Positions 1 to 8,485 are shown, counted from the stretch's first letter. The stretch: DNA of 8,491 nt from an uncultured Verrucomicrobiales bacterium (GCA_937983475.1 CALJZV010000072.1:1-8491), one strand, 5' to 3'. Translations and numbers: made by a program. Notes: generated from the letters alone by a model not told the origin.

Positions 1-341
1 AAATCCGTGAAGCGGAGTCCTTTTTGAAGCTGAATCCAACCAACATGGTGATGAGAGTCAAGGGGCAGCCTGTGGAACTTAAATTTGATGCGCGGGAAAA
101 GCGCCTTTATCACATCACCCCGCAACACACCCGGTTGTTGTTGCTTAATTGCCAGGACATGCGGTTCTCCTATCTGGAGCCCAGGATTGGCTCCACCACG
201 CTGGAGAATTATCAAATCTCCACCTCCGCTACGTGCCGTGTGGTGCAGATGAGCTGGAATTCGGCGATTCCCTCCGGCGTCGGACGCGTGGCAACGGTCT
301 CCAATTCCATCCGATTCATGAACCGCCGGCCCATAAACTGA
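1..341 (+). CDS. C-terminal part of a pilin-like (PilW/GspJ-style) protein, truncated by the window edge
   Basis: The reading frame is open from the first complete codon (base 3) to TGA at 339-341, so this is the 3' end of a longer gene; the TTG at 24 is internal and not a start. About 112 residues are visible. They look like the beta-rich C-terminal half of a minor pilin or pseudopilin: alternating hydrophobic strands, a segment reading RVVQMSWNSAIPSG, and an ending SIRFMNRRPIN. The diagnostic N-terminal prepilin leader and helix would lie upstream and cannot be seen. Family knowledge: such proteins prime or cap type IV pili or type II secretion pseudopili at the inner membrane. Context supports this, because the next plus-strand gene (from 1836) is PilX-like and PilW and PilX are usually adjacent. 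The family call is tentative; another secreted beta-rich protein is possible. Confidence 0.6.
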   Translation, partial: IREAESFLKLNPTNMVMRVKGQPVELKFDAREKRLYHITPQHTRLLLLNCQDMRFSYLEPRIGSTTLENYQISTSATCRVVQMSWNSAIPSGVGRVATVSNSIRFMNRRPIN

Positions 342-391
342 GGCCGGAATCTTGACTTCACTTTTCGAACGGCGGCATCCCGGACCTTCTC

Positions 392-421
392 GGGCTTCGA
401 GCCCAAGACCGTTTGTGTTTT
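392..421 (+). terminator. Weak candidate terminator after the pilin-like gene
   Basis: GGGCT (392-396) pairs with AGCCC (400-404) around a TCG loop, about 50 bases after the stop at 341. A T-rich run (GTTTGTGTTTT, 411-421) follows, but it starts several bases beyond the stem, so the match to an intrinsic terminator is poor. The position is right for ending the upstream plus-strand transcript; function is inferred. Confidence 0.2.
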
Positions 422-479
422 AAGGGTAAAACCTCTTGTGCAACAGGCCTGGGAAGCGTTTCTTTGGAATTAGAAAATG

Positions 480-517
480 GAGAAAAAGAAAAGGGCCGCA
501 CTGGTGTGTGCGGCCCT
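480..517 (-). terminator. Intrinsic terminator of the minus-strand receiver unit
   Basis: A perfect 10-bp stem, AGGGCCGCAC (492-501) with GTGCGGCCCT (508-517), closes a 6-base loop. Read on the minus strand, the stem is followed at once by TTTCTTTTTCT, a good U-tract. It lies 32 bases past the stop of the receiver gene. A second hairpin (GGCCCG 524-529 with CGGGCC 537-542) sits between that stop and the terminator. The plus-strand reading has no T-run after the stem, so it should act on the minus strand only. Confidence 0.8.
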
Positions 518-548
518 GGCGTGGGCCCGGGAGCCTCGGGCCGTTCGG

Positions 549-1019
549 TCAAGCAGCGTTGGATTGCATCACGGTCTTGGCGGCGGTTTTGCTCCGCCCC
601 TCTTTTTTAAAGACCGATTCGATGGCTTCCAGAAGAATGTGATTGTCAATGGGTTTCCAGATGCTGAACGCGGTGAGGCCACGGTCAATCTTTGTGGATT
701 GATCCGAACTGGTGAGGGCAATCACTTTCCGGATGAGATCCGGCCGGACGCGCTTGATGGCCTGAAAAAACATGTCCACTGGAAAAGCAGGAACAGCCAG
801 GTTGCAAAGGACGACATCACAGGGTGAATTCAGGATATGGCGGATGGCATCAGCGCCGTTGGTCACGGTGGTGACGTCATAAAAGTACAGATCCAAAATG
901 TCGCGCACCTGGGCGATGGTTTGACGATCGTCCTCAATCAAAAGGACGTTTTTGAAGAGCACGTGTTCCGCAGGCTTGGGTTGAAGCTCGGGATGCGAAA
1001 GAATAAAGGGTGCTGTCAT
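549..1019 (-). CDS. Stand-alone receiver-domain (CheY-like) protein with Asn in place of the phosphoacceptor Asp
   Basis: The 156 residues form one receiver domain (about 23-140) with a short N-terminal extension and a Lys/Ala-rich tail; there is no DNA-binding or enzymatic output domain. Receiver landmarks are VLLIEDD (25-31, acidic Mg2+ pocket), ALTSS with the conserved Thr103, and WKP with the conserved Lys122. At the phosphorylation site the usual D-L-x-x-P pattern reads N-L-A-V-P, with Asn73 (codon AAC at 803-801) and Pro77 in the expected +4 position. Canonical Asp-phosphate signalling should therefore not occur. Family knowledge: such pseudo-receivers usually work by protein binding or are constitutively in one state. 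The ATG at 1019 is preceded by GGAG with 8-base spacing, which supports the start. The gene lies 15 bases after the 162-residue gene, so the two are probably co-transcribed, and it ends at a clear terminator. The partner and pathway are unknown. Confidence 0.85.
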   Translation of the reverse strand: MTAPFILSHPELQPKPAEHVLFKNVLLIEDDRQTIAQVRDILDLYFYDVTTVTNGADAIRHILNSPCDVVLCNLAVPAFPVDMFFQAIKRVRPDLIRKVIALTSSDQSTKIDRGLTAFSIWKPIDNHILLEAIESVFKKEGRSKTAAKTVMQSNAA

Positions 1020-1034
1020 GGTTTATTCTCCGGT

Positions 1035-1523
1035 TTAAGCCGATGTTTTTGTTGTCAGGCTGGACATCAGGCGGTTGATGTTTCTTCCAACCACAGCAGA
1101 CCAGCTTTCCTCGGTGAAAGGACAGGCGGTGGCCGCGTTGGTTTGCAGATCTTCCAAAGCCTGCCGGTAATTTTTTTGCAGCAGCTTGTAGGGATCTTGC
1201 GTTTGGATTGGTGCATTTGTTTCAGCCCGCGCGAATGCGGTTTTATCACCTTCCCCCGTTGCGGCATAATCCTCGCCGTTGTGGGCCGAGGTTGGCAGCA
1301 CTGGCAGCAGGCGCGCCATGCTGCGGGCAATGTTTTCGGCAGGGGTTTCCTGAATCAATGTCTCCGGCAGAACGATGATCTTGAACTGACTTGGATTTTG
1401 CCGGTTCCGGCCGATGAGCCGGATGCGCCGACGTCTGGGTTCTGATGTGTAAACAAAGCTCCAGGTCCATTCGGGTGTGGCTTCCTCTAGCGCCACATGG
1501 AGGTTTTGGATGAGTGCTGACAT
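1035..1523 (-). CDS. Hypothetical protein, 162 residues, co-transcribed with the receiver protein
   Basis: I do not recognise this family. I chose the ATG at 1523 (MSALIQNLHVALEE) because AAAGGA precedes it by a few bases. The longer in-frame ATG at 1565 adds 14 low-complexity residues (ELTKQGTKTRKET) that read like translated leader. The product looks soluble: no signal peptide or membrane segment. The first ~75 residues look folded, with WTWSFVY (19-25), a basic strand PRRRRIRLIGRNR (29-41), a strand FKIIVLP (47-53) and a helix ENIARSMARLLPVL (63-76). A polar Gly/Ala/Thr-rich linker (about 78-108) follows, then a helical C-terminus (PYKLLQKNYRQALEDLQ, then SWSAVVGRNINRLMSSL). The only context clue is the receiver gene 15 bases downstream on the same strand, so a binding partner or shared process is plausible but unproven. 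One continuous frame with an SD and tight spacing argues that it is a real gene. Confidence 0.7.
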   Translation of the reverse strand: MSALIQNLHVALEEATPEWTWSFVYTSEPRRRRIRLIGRNRQNPSQFKIIVLPETLIQETPAENIARSMARLLPVLPTSAHNGEDYAATGEGDKTAFARAETNAPIQTQDPYKLLQKNYRQALEDLQTNAATACPFTEESWSAVVGRNINRLMSSLTTKTSA

Positions 1524-1564
1524 GGTTTCCTTTCTGGTTTTTGTTCCCTGTTTTGTAAGTTCCA

Positions 1565-1593
1565 TTGTTACGCCTCGCGCGCAGTGGCAACAA
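1565..1593 (-). promoter_or_regulatory. Weak candidate promoter for the minus-strand receiver unit
   Basis: On the minus strand, TTGTTG (1593-1588) and TAACAA (1570-1565) are 17 bases apart and would start transcription about 35 bases before the ATG at 1523. Each hexamer matches the sigma70 consensus at only about three of six positions, so support rests mainly on spacing and location. If real, it also argues against the alternative start at 1565, which overlaps the -10. Confidence 0.25.
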
Positions 1594-1835
1594 CGGTATG
1601 GCGGCTGAAAAACCCTTAGTCATGTCACCGGGCAGGGTTCGTCGCCCTGCGGATTGGAAAGCGCTCCACCGTCCCGGCCCTACTTTGGTTCTAAGAGCCG
1701 ATGCTCTTTCAAGCAAGTTCACCCATGGCGGTATCGTTTTGACGACCATGGCATCGCCGAGTGGTTTTTCCCGTTGGTCGATTGCGCGTTGGCCCGATAT
1801 GGAACAGCAGGCACTTTCGCTAAGGTGGGTTTGCC
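1566..1835. other. Gene-free divergent intergenic stretch with small inverted repeats
   Basis: I see no credible gene here. The short ORFs that cross it lack an SD and family resemblance. It holds several small dyads: GCAGGG (1632-1637) with CCCTGC (1645-1650), AAGAGC (1693-1698) with GCTCTT (1703-1708) around CGAT, the palindrome AGCGCT (1660-1665), and CCATGGC twice (from 1723 and from 1746). It should contain divergent promoters for the minus-strand receiver unit and the plus-strand PilX-like gene, but no strong -35/-10 pair is visible for the latter. I compared it by eye with c-di-GMP and cobalamin riboswitch cores and found no adequate match on either strand. The mix of short hairpins resembles dispersed intergenic repeats of large-genome bacteria; that is a guess without a genome search. 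Confidence 0.5.
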
Positions 1836-3125
1836 ATGAAAATATTAAAAGGATCACCAGGACGTCGCGGCTGCGAAGGCAGCATTCTGTTTGCTTCGCT
1901 GGCTTTGCTGGCGGTGGCTGCCATCGGCATGGGGAGCCTCGTCAGCTCCGTGCAAAGTGAACTGCGGACCACGCGTCGCGGGTTGCAATGGAAAACCGCG
2001 CTCCCGATTGCGGAGGCGGGCGTGGAGGAGGCCTTGGCGCATTTGAACTCCGGCCTGCCGCTGACCAATAACGGATGGAGCTTTGATGCAACCCGAAAAA
2101 TTTATTGGAAACAGCGTAACGCGGGTGAAGGATATTTTGTGGTGGAATTTACACCGCCCGCGACCAACCAGACGCCGGTGATCCGATCTACGGGCTTTAT
2201 GCTGGCGCCATTGCAGACCACCAACTGGCTGTCGCGTACGGTGGAAGTGGGCACCCGGATTTCCAAGGCGGCAGGTATTGAGGTCAAGGACACGTTCAAA
2301 GGAAGCGCGGACCGAATTATGGACAGTTTCGACTCCAGCGACCCCGCGGCCAGCACAAACGGGCAATACGATCCGGCCAAGGCGCGGGACAACTGCTCGA
2401 TTTCCACCATTTCGGGTATCCCGGGCAAAATCGATGTTGGTAACCGGAAAGTGCATGGGAAGGTGGCCGTTGGCAGCGGCGGCAGCGTGACGCTCAGCAG
2501 CCAGGGAAAAGTCGGCAGCAAGGCGTGGATTGCGCGTTCGGACACGGGCGGGAAGATTGAGCCTGGCCGCTTTGCCTCGGGATTTTCCACGACATTTCCG
2601 GATGTAATTCCTCCATTCCGGACGGGGCTCGCTCCCATGCCTGGCGTCTGGGGCGGCACATCCTATGCGTATATTTTGGGCAACGGAGATTATGCCGTGG
2701 CCAATTTCAAGCTGAGTTCTTCCCAGCAGGCCTTGGTGCTCGGAAACGCGCGCCTGTTTGTTTCGAGTGATTTTGACATGAGCGCCAACAGCGCGCTGGT
2801 TATTGCTCCGGGGGCTCGGATCGATATTTATACCGACTGCCCCAAAATAACCGCCAATGGCAAGGGGTTCATCAATTATAACGGCGTTGCCCGCAACTTG
2901 AGGCTTTATGCGACGAGTAAAACCACCTCCATTTCGTTGGCGGGCAGCGCGGATTTTATCGGGTGGATTTACGCGCCCAATGCGGATATCAAGTTAACCG
3001 GCGGCAGTACCTACATGGGGCATGTGAAGGCTAAGTCTGTGGACATGGGGGGCTCCAATGCCTTCCATGCGGATGAGGATGTTGGCACTGTGACGTTCCG
3101 GGTTGTCTCTTGGAAAGAATTGTGA
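1836..3125 (+). CDS. PilX-like minor pilin / pilus assembly protein with C-terminal beta-rich passenger domain
   Basis: The start is well set: AAGGTGG (1822-1828) lies 7 bases before the ATG. Of 429 residues, the first 15 form a basic leader (KILKGSPGRRGCEG) ending in Gly15. A hydrophobic helix, SILFASLALLAVAAIGMGSLVSS (16-38), follows, then the AEAGVEEAL signature (59-67) typical of PilX/GspK-type minor pilins. The Glu normally at position +5 of mature major pilins is absent (Ala20), as is usual for GspK-like tip subunits. The rest (about 145-425) is repetitive, Gly/Ser-rich and strand-forming, like a right-handed beta-helix. It ends with GWIYAPNADIKLTG (376-389) and FHADED (410-415), motifs common near the C-terminus of PilX-like proteins of this build. 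Expected role: inner-membrane inserted, exported subunit at the tip or initiation complex of a type IV pilus or pseudopilus. The partial pilin-like gene at the window start is the likely former neighbour. Confidence 0.8.
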   Translation: MKILKGSPGRRGCEGSILFASLALLAVAAIGMGSLVSSVQSELRTTRRGLQWKTALPIAEAGVEEALAHLNSGLPLTNNGWSFDATRKIYWKQRNAGEGYFVVEFTPPATNQTPVIRSTGFMLAPLQTTNWLSRTVEVGTRISKAAGIEVKDTFKGSADRIMDSFDSSDPAASTNGQYDPAKARDNCSISTISGIPGKIDVGNRKVHGKVAVGSGGSVTLSSQGKVGSKAWIARSDTGGKIEPGRFASGFSTTFPDVIPPFRTGLAPMPGVWGGTSYAYILGNGDYAVANFKLSSSQQALVLGNARLFVSSDFDMSANSALVIAPGARIDIYTDCPKITANGKGFINYNGVARNLRLYATSKTTSISLAGSADFIGWIYAPNADIKLTGGSTYMGHVKAKSVDMGGSNAFHADEDVGTVTFRVVSWKEL

Positions 3126-3146
3126 GCCCAATGATCCCAGAGAAGG

Positions 3147-3222
<76 letters not shown>

Positions 3223-3238
3223 AGCCATCGGGCCGCAA

Positions 3239-3268
3239 AATATCCACTGGTTGCACCCCGTTTGGCAA
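3239..3268 (-). promoter_or_regulatory. Promoter of tRNA-Phe (sigma70 type)
   Basis: On the minus strand, TTGCCA (3268-3263; five of six to TTGACA) and GATATT (3244-3239; four of six to TATAAT) are 18 bases apart. Transcription would begin roughly 10 bases before the tRNA 5' end. The bases between the -10 and the tRNA are G+C-rich (GCGGCCCG), a discriminator type known from stable-RNA promoters under stringent control. The start point itself is inferred. Confidence 0.5.
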
Positions 3269-3273
3269 GGCAT

Positions 3274-3303
3274 ATTTCCGGCCCCGTTTCCAGGGCCGGA
3301 AAT
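3274..3303 (-). terminator. Strong hairpin between rpsA and tRNA-Phe, probable rpsA terminator
   Basis: ATTTCCGGCCC (3274-3284) pairs perfectly with GGGCCGGAAAT (3293-3303) around an 8-base loop, 38 bases past the rpsA stop. No T-run follows the stem on the minus strand, so it is not a textbook intrinsic terminator; a Rho-assisted end or 3'-end protection is equally possible. It lies just upstream of the tRNA-Phe promoter, where it would separate the two transcripts. A smaller dyad (GCCTG/CAGGC) sits between it and the stop. Confidence 0.5.
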
Positions 3304-3341
3304 AGAATCCAAACGCCGCGTTAGCCTGCGGCAGGCGTGTT

Positions 3342-5018
<1,677 letters not shown>

Positions 5019-5024
5019 AACAAT

Positions 5025-5053
5025 TAATTACGAACGGTTTTCTTACGGACCAA
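5025..5053 (-). promoter_or_regulatory. Candidate rpsA promoter placed for a leaderless or near-leaderless mRNA
   Basis: On the minus strand, TTGGTC (5053-5048) and TAATTA (5030-5025) are separated by exactly 17 bases. Six bases separate the -10 from the ATG at 5018, so transcription would start at or within a base or two of that codon. No SD exists before either candidate ATG. The hexamers are only moderate matches, and the AT-rich stretch could instead be an unstructured initiation region, as in other rpsA leaders, with a promoter further upstream. Confidence 0.3.
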
Positions 5054-5120
5054 CTTTGAGCGAGAGAGGAGCTTTAATGGCGCAATTGGCGCCGGAAGGC
5101 TCCATTGCCTAACTGACCGC

Positions 5121-5135
5121 GTTGCCCCGGGCAAC
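5121..5135. repeat. Short perfect palindrome upstream of rpsA
   Basis: GTTGCCC and GGGCAAC flank a single central base, about 100 bases before the rpsA start and about 130 bases after the kinase gene stop. The symmetric 7-1-7 form suits an operator for a dimeric protein, and the centre is too tight for an RNA hairpin without opening some pairs. No regulator is identified. Confidence 0.3.
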
Positions 5136-5187
5136 AGAGGTTGACTGTTAGGTTGTTTGGTTAACTTCTCGTTTCTCAGCCTCTTTT

Positions 5188-5210
5188 GAACAGCCGCACA
5201 CGCGGCGTTC
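5188..5210. repeat. Imperfect hairpin downstream of the histidine kinase gene
   Basis: GAAC (5188-5191) pairs with GTTC (5207-5210) and GCCGC (5193-5197) with GCGGC (5202-5206), with one bulged base and a 4-base loop. On the minus strand it lies about 55 bases beyond the kinase stop and is followed by AAAAGAGG, not a T-run. It may be a transcript 3' structure rather than an intrinsic terminator. Confidence 0.3.
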
Positions 5211-5264
5211 AGGCAGCGGGAACATGCCTTTGAAGCACCCGGATTGCAAGGCGAAACCTGCCGA

Positions 5265-8200
5265 TCAGCCCGCCGGCAATCGCTCATTTGGAATTGGCAG
5301 TGTTAATTCGATGCGGGTCCCCTTGCCAGGCTGACTCGCCAATGAAAACGAGCCGTCGATGGTTTCCATCCGCCTTTGCATGTTCTTCAGGCCGTTGCCC
5401 ATTAGATTAGTCTCCGTTGGGACAAAACCCGCCCCGTTGTCTTCGATGGTGATGAGGACGTCGTTTTTTTCGAGGCGCAGGCGAATCCAGGCTTCGGAGG
5501 CGCAGGCGTGTTTGGCGATGTTGTTGAGCGCCTCCTTGACCGCCATGAAAATGTGATGACGCACTTCAGCGGACAATGGGGAGGACGGCAATGGAGCGGG
5601 CAAATCGAAACGGCACCGGATGGCACTCGGTTTGAAAAAGGACTGCGCGTGTTGCTGGATGTAAGTGACAAGATTGTCCAGTGTGTCGTTTTGCGGATTT
5701 ACCGCCCAGACGATCGCGTGCAGATTGTCCACTGCTTCCTCGACGGCGCTGGATATTTTCTCCAGGCGGAATTCCGCACGGCTGGTCGCGCCGTTCTTTT
5801 TTTCATCCAGCCGGCTCAGGAGCAGAATTCCCGTCAATCGCGCGCCCAAATCATCGTGCATGTCCCGCGCAATGCGGGAGCGCTCCTTTTCGATGGCGTT
5901 TTGCTGAACAAGCAACTCGAGTTTGCGCTGCATCCGCTTGCGTGTGAAATAACGCGCCGTGCCGCCAACAAATCCGATGGCGACAAGTGCCAGGGAACCG
6001 GCAAACCAATGTGTCTGCCAGAAATGGGGCTTTAACGTAAGCGCAAGCGAAGCGCCGGTTTCATTCCAGGCACCGTCGTTGTTGCAGGCGATGACGCGAA
6101 ACGTGTAGAAGCCGGGAGTAAGGTTGTTGTAATAGGCGGTCCGGCGCGTTCCAGCTTCAATCCAGTCCCTGTCGAACCCTTCAAGTTTGTATTTGAACTG
6201 AATTTTCTCCGGCGCAATGAAACTCAGGGCAGTGTAGTGAATTTCCAATTCCCCTCTTCCTGGTTGCATCGTTAAATCGTTGACTTGTTGTTCCGTAGAG
6301 ACGGGATGTTCGCCAGCCGTTTTAACGGTGTAATGGTTGAGCGATGTAACAGGTTGCCTATCCGCAATGACCCGCTCAATCGCCACGGGCGGCGGCAAAC
6401 GATTCGGCCTCCGCGCGGACTTTGGGTCAATCATTGCCAGCCCCTTGGTCGTGGCAAACCACATGCGTTCGTCCCGGGATTTCCAGCAGGAAGGCTTGGC
6501 TGCGTCGTTGAAAGAGACGCTCGCCAATCCATCGGATGCGTCGTAAGCCATGGTTTTGACTGACGCAAGCCTGCCATGGAACGCCTCCTCCAGTTCCATT
6601 TTGTCGGCGGAAAAGATTCCAGACTTTGAACTCATCCAAAGATTGCCCTCGTTGTCCTCAAGGATGCCCAGAATATTTTCGTGAAAGAGCGGATTCGGCA
6701 ACTCAGGCCGGAAAAAGAACCTTTCATTCTGAAAAAGCGCCAATCCTTTTCGGGTGCCCAGCCAAAGCCTGCCCTCGGCGTCTTCGTAAATGGACGCCGG
6801 GGGCGAGGGTGGCGCTTCGCTTGAATCAGGAAGGCCGACGAAGAGCTTGCCCTCCTTGCGATTCAAACCCCTTTCGGTTGCAATCCAGAGTGTTCCATCA
6901 CGGCTTTCGAGGAGATCATGGATGCCATTTGCGCTCAGACCATTCTGGGTGGTGTATTTGTTGATCTTATTTCCGTCGAAACAAAAAAGCCCCGCCCTCG
7001 TGCCAATCCAAACATGGCCGGCTCGATCCTGAAAAATCACGCGCCCGTATTTTTGATTATAACCGAACTCATCGCCATAACTCCGGACTCCCGCTTCCGT
7101 GTAGTGAAACACCTTTAAAACATTCTCTGCCGTCAGCCACATTCCGCCGTTCCCACTTTGCGCCATCGCCATAATCAAACTGTCGCCCTCAAAGGTTTCT
7201 TTGCGTGGCAAAACATGGCCATCCTGCAAAAAATTCAGCCCGCCACCTCGCGTTCCGATGCAGATTCTGCCGCGGTGATCCTCGATGACGGAGACGACAT
7301 TGTTATGGCTGAGTCCGTGTCGGCGATCGAAGATGGCAAACGTTTTTCGCCGAAGCCGGGCGAGTCCGTCGTTCGTTCCAACCCAGATGTTGCCCTCGCG
7401 ATCTTCCAGCAAAACGTGAACCGTATCGAAGGATTCCCCTTCGTTTGTGATATCCACGACCGAACTGCTGCCGGATGGAATCTGATTCAACCCACCAAAA
7501 GTTCCGACCCAATGGTTTCCGTGCCTGTCCTGATGAATGGCGCTGACAAAGTCATGCGAAAAGCCGGTTATGCTCCTTGAGGACAAATCGTTGCCCAAGC
7601 GGATAAGGCTTCGATACACTCCGGCCCAAAGCACACCCGCGTTGTCGAAACAAAGTGCCCGCGTGTAAAAACGCGCCTCATTGGGATCTTCCGGGTCGGG
7701 GTCGGCGGGAAATAAATTTTCAATAGAGGCGCCATTTTCCAGGTTCACCCGCTTAATTCCTTGCCGGGTCGCAAGGCATATTTTCTGTTGGCCATCCTCG
7801 CAAAACGCATTGACGCCGGAAGGGGCAAGGTCGGCGAAAACCTCCAGCTTCTCTTCCTTGAACCGGGCAAATCCCCTGTCCATCCCGATCCATATGGCGC
7901 CGTCGCTGGCGGCGAAAAGAGCGCGAATGGCGGTTCTCGGCAAGCCATTGGTCGGGGTGAACCATGAGAGAGTTCCGTTTTTTAAGCGGGCCAAGCCTCG
8001 ACCCGAAACGCCGATCCACAGAGACTGGTGCTGTCCCGGGCACAACACATTTACGGAAACAGAATCGTCATATGATGAATTGGACAGATCAACCCCCTGG
8101 AAGGTGATTCCGTCAAATCGAGCCAGGCCGCTGTCTGTTCCGATCCACAGGTAGCCATCAGTCGTCTGTGCGATTGCTCGAACGGAATTGTGCGGCAATC

Positions 8201-8384
8201 CATCGCTGGTTCGCCAGAAACGCGATGTATATTGAGGCGTTTCAAAAGAAGCGGACGCGGACAGGGGGACGATGCCTGTCAGGAGGGCAAAGTTCAGGAG
8301 AATCCTCGCGAGCATCGGAAGCTTCACAACGCCAGCAAACTTACCCAAGTTGGGCAAACCAGGCACGGCAAACTTTTGCCCCAT
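5265..8384 (-). CDS. Two-component propeller sensor histidine kinase (Reg_prop, Y_Y_Y, HisKA_3, HATPase_c)
   Basis: The 1039-residue product starts with a signal sequence (hydrophobic 26-41, ASA cleavage motif 43-45). About 14 propeller repeats of the type LWIGTxxGLxRF follow, for example at 79-92, 164-175, 291-300, 333-344, 458-469, 540-551 and 641-652, which suits two seven-bladed propellers. A Y_Y_Y domain covers about 712-786 (KYKLEGFDRDWIEAG, GFYTFRVIACN) and a membrane helix about 793-810. The kinase core has phosphoacceptor His843 in RIARDMHDDLGARL, an N-box KEALNNIAKHA (950-960) and ATP-lid motifs EDNGAGF (981-987), GNGLKNM (996-1002) and GKGTRIEL (1020-1027). All catalytic landmarks are present. 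Such kinases sense ligands, often polysaccharide-derived, in the periplasm and usually signal to a NarL-type regulator; none is fused or adjacent on the visible side. No SD precedes the ATG at 8384. GTG at 8327 (MKLPMLARILL) or ATG at 8315 would give a more usual signal-peptide length, so the start is uncertain. Confidence 0.93.
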   Translation of the reverse strand: MGQKFAVPGLPNLGKFAGVVKLPMLARILLNFALLTGIVPLSASASFETPQYTSRFWRTSDGLPHNSVRAIAQTTDGYLWIGTDSGLARFDGITFQGVDLSNSSYDDSVSVNVLCPGQHQSLWIGVSGRGLARLKNGTLSWFTPTNGLPRTAIRALFAASDGAIWIGMDRGFARFKEEKLEVFADLAPSGVNAFCEDGQQKICLATRQGIKRVNLENGASIENLFPADPDPEDPNEARFYTRALCFDNAGVLWAGVYRSLIRLGNDLSSRSITGFSHDFVSAIHQDRHGNHWVGTFGGLNQIPSGSSSVVDITNEGESFDTVHVLLEDREGNIWVGTNDGLARLRRKTFAIFDRRHGLSHNNVVSVIEDHRGRICIGTRGGGLNFLQDGHVLPRKETFEGDSLIMAMAQSGNGGMWLTAENVLKVFHYTEAGVRSYGDEFGYNQKYGRVIFQDRAGHVWIGTRAGLFCFDGNKINKYTTQNGLSANGIHDLLESRDGTLWIATERGLNRKEGKLFVGLPDSSEAPPSPPASIYEDAEGRLWLGTRKGLALFQNERFFFRPELPNPLFHENILGILEDNEGNLWMSSKSGIFSADKMELEEAFHGRLASVKTMAYDASDGLASVSFNDAAKPSCWKSRDERMWFATTKGLAMIDPKSARRPNRLPPPVAIERVIADRQPVTSLNHYTVKTAGEHPVSTEQQVNDLTMQPGRGELEIHYTALSFIAPEKIQFKYKLEGFDRDWIEAGTRRTAYYNNLTPGFYTFRVIACNNDGAWNETGASLALTLKPHFWQTHWFAGSLALVAIGFVGGTARYFTRKRMQRKLELLVQQNAIEKERSRIARDMHDDLGARLTGILLLSRLDEKKNGATSRAEFRLEKISSAVEEAVDNLHAIVWAVNPQNDTLDNLVTYIQQHAQSFFKPSAIRCRFDLPAPLPSSPLSAEVRHHIFMAVKEALNNIAKHACASEAWIRLRLEKNDVLITIEDNGAGFVPTETNLMGNGLKNMQRRMETIDGSFSLASQPGKGTRIELTLPIPNERLPAG

Positions 8385-8485
8385 TAGAAAAAACGGCAGA
8401 TTGTCTACCCTCTCCGCCGCCTGCCTTGAACAGGAAAAGACGCTTCTTTGAAACCACCCACCCGGGCTTAAAAGCAGTTGCCGAT

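Noticed and set aside
24..341. TTG at 24 as the start of a complete 105-residue gene
   Set aside because: The frame stays open to the left edge, no SD precedes the TTG, and the product lacks the N-terminal helix expected of a pilin-like protein, so it is a 3' fragment.
837..1445. A 202-codon plus-strand ORF antisense to the receiver and hypothetical genes
   Set aside because: It runs against two genes supported by SD sequences, a receiver signature and a terminator, and shows no family features.
1566..1660. GCCACTG on the minus strand, a string also found in cobalamin riboswitches
   Set aside because: There is no B12 box and no surrounding helices of that class, and the downstream genes have no cobalamin link.
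1804..1835. GGCAAACC on the minus strand, reminiscent of the c-di-GMP-I riboswitch core
   Set aside because: The second conserved block (ACGCAAAGCC) is absent, and the plus-strand complement is simply the SD region of the PilX-like gene.
1246..1857. A 203-codon minus-strand ORF across the intergenic stretch and into the 162-residue gene
   Set aside because: It is out of frame with the better-supported gene at 1035-1523, starts inside the PilX-like gene, and reads as low-complexity basic sequence.
5024..5287. An 87-codon minus-strand ORF filling the gap between the kinase gene and rpsA
   Set aside because: It overlaps the kinase 3' end, has no SD, and its basic, Cys/Pro/Ser-rich composition resembles no protein family. 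It more likely spans the rpsA promoter region by chance.
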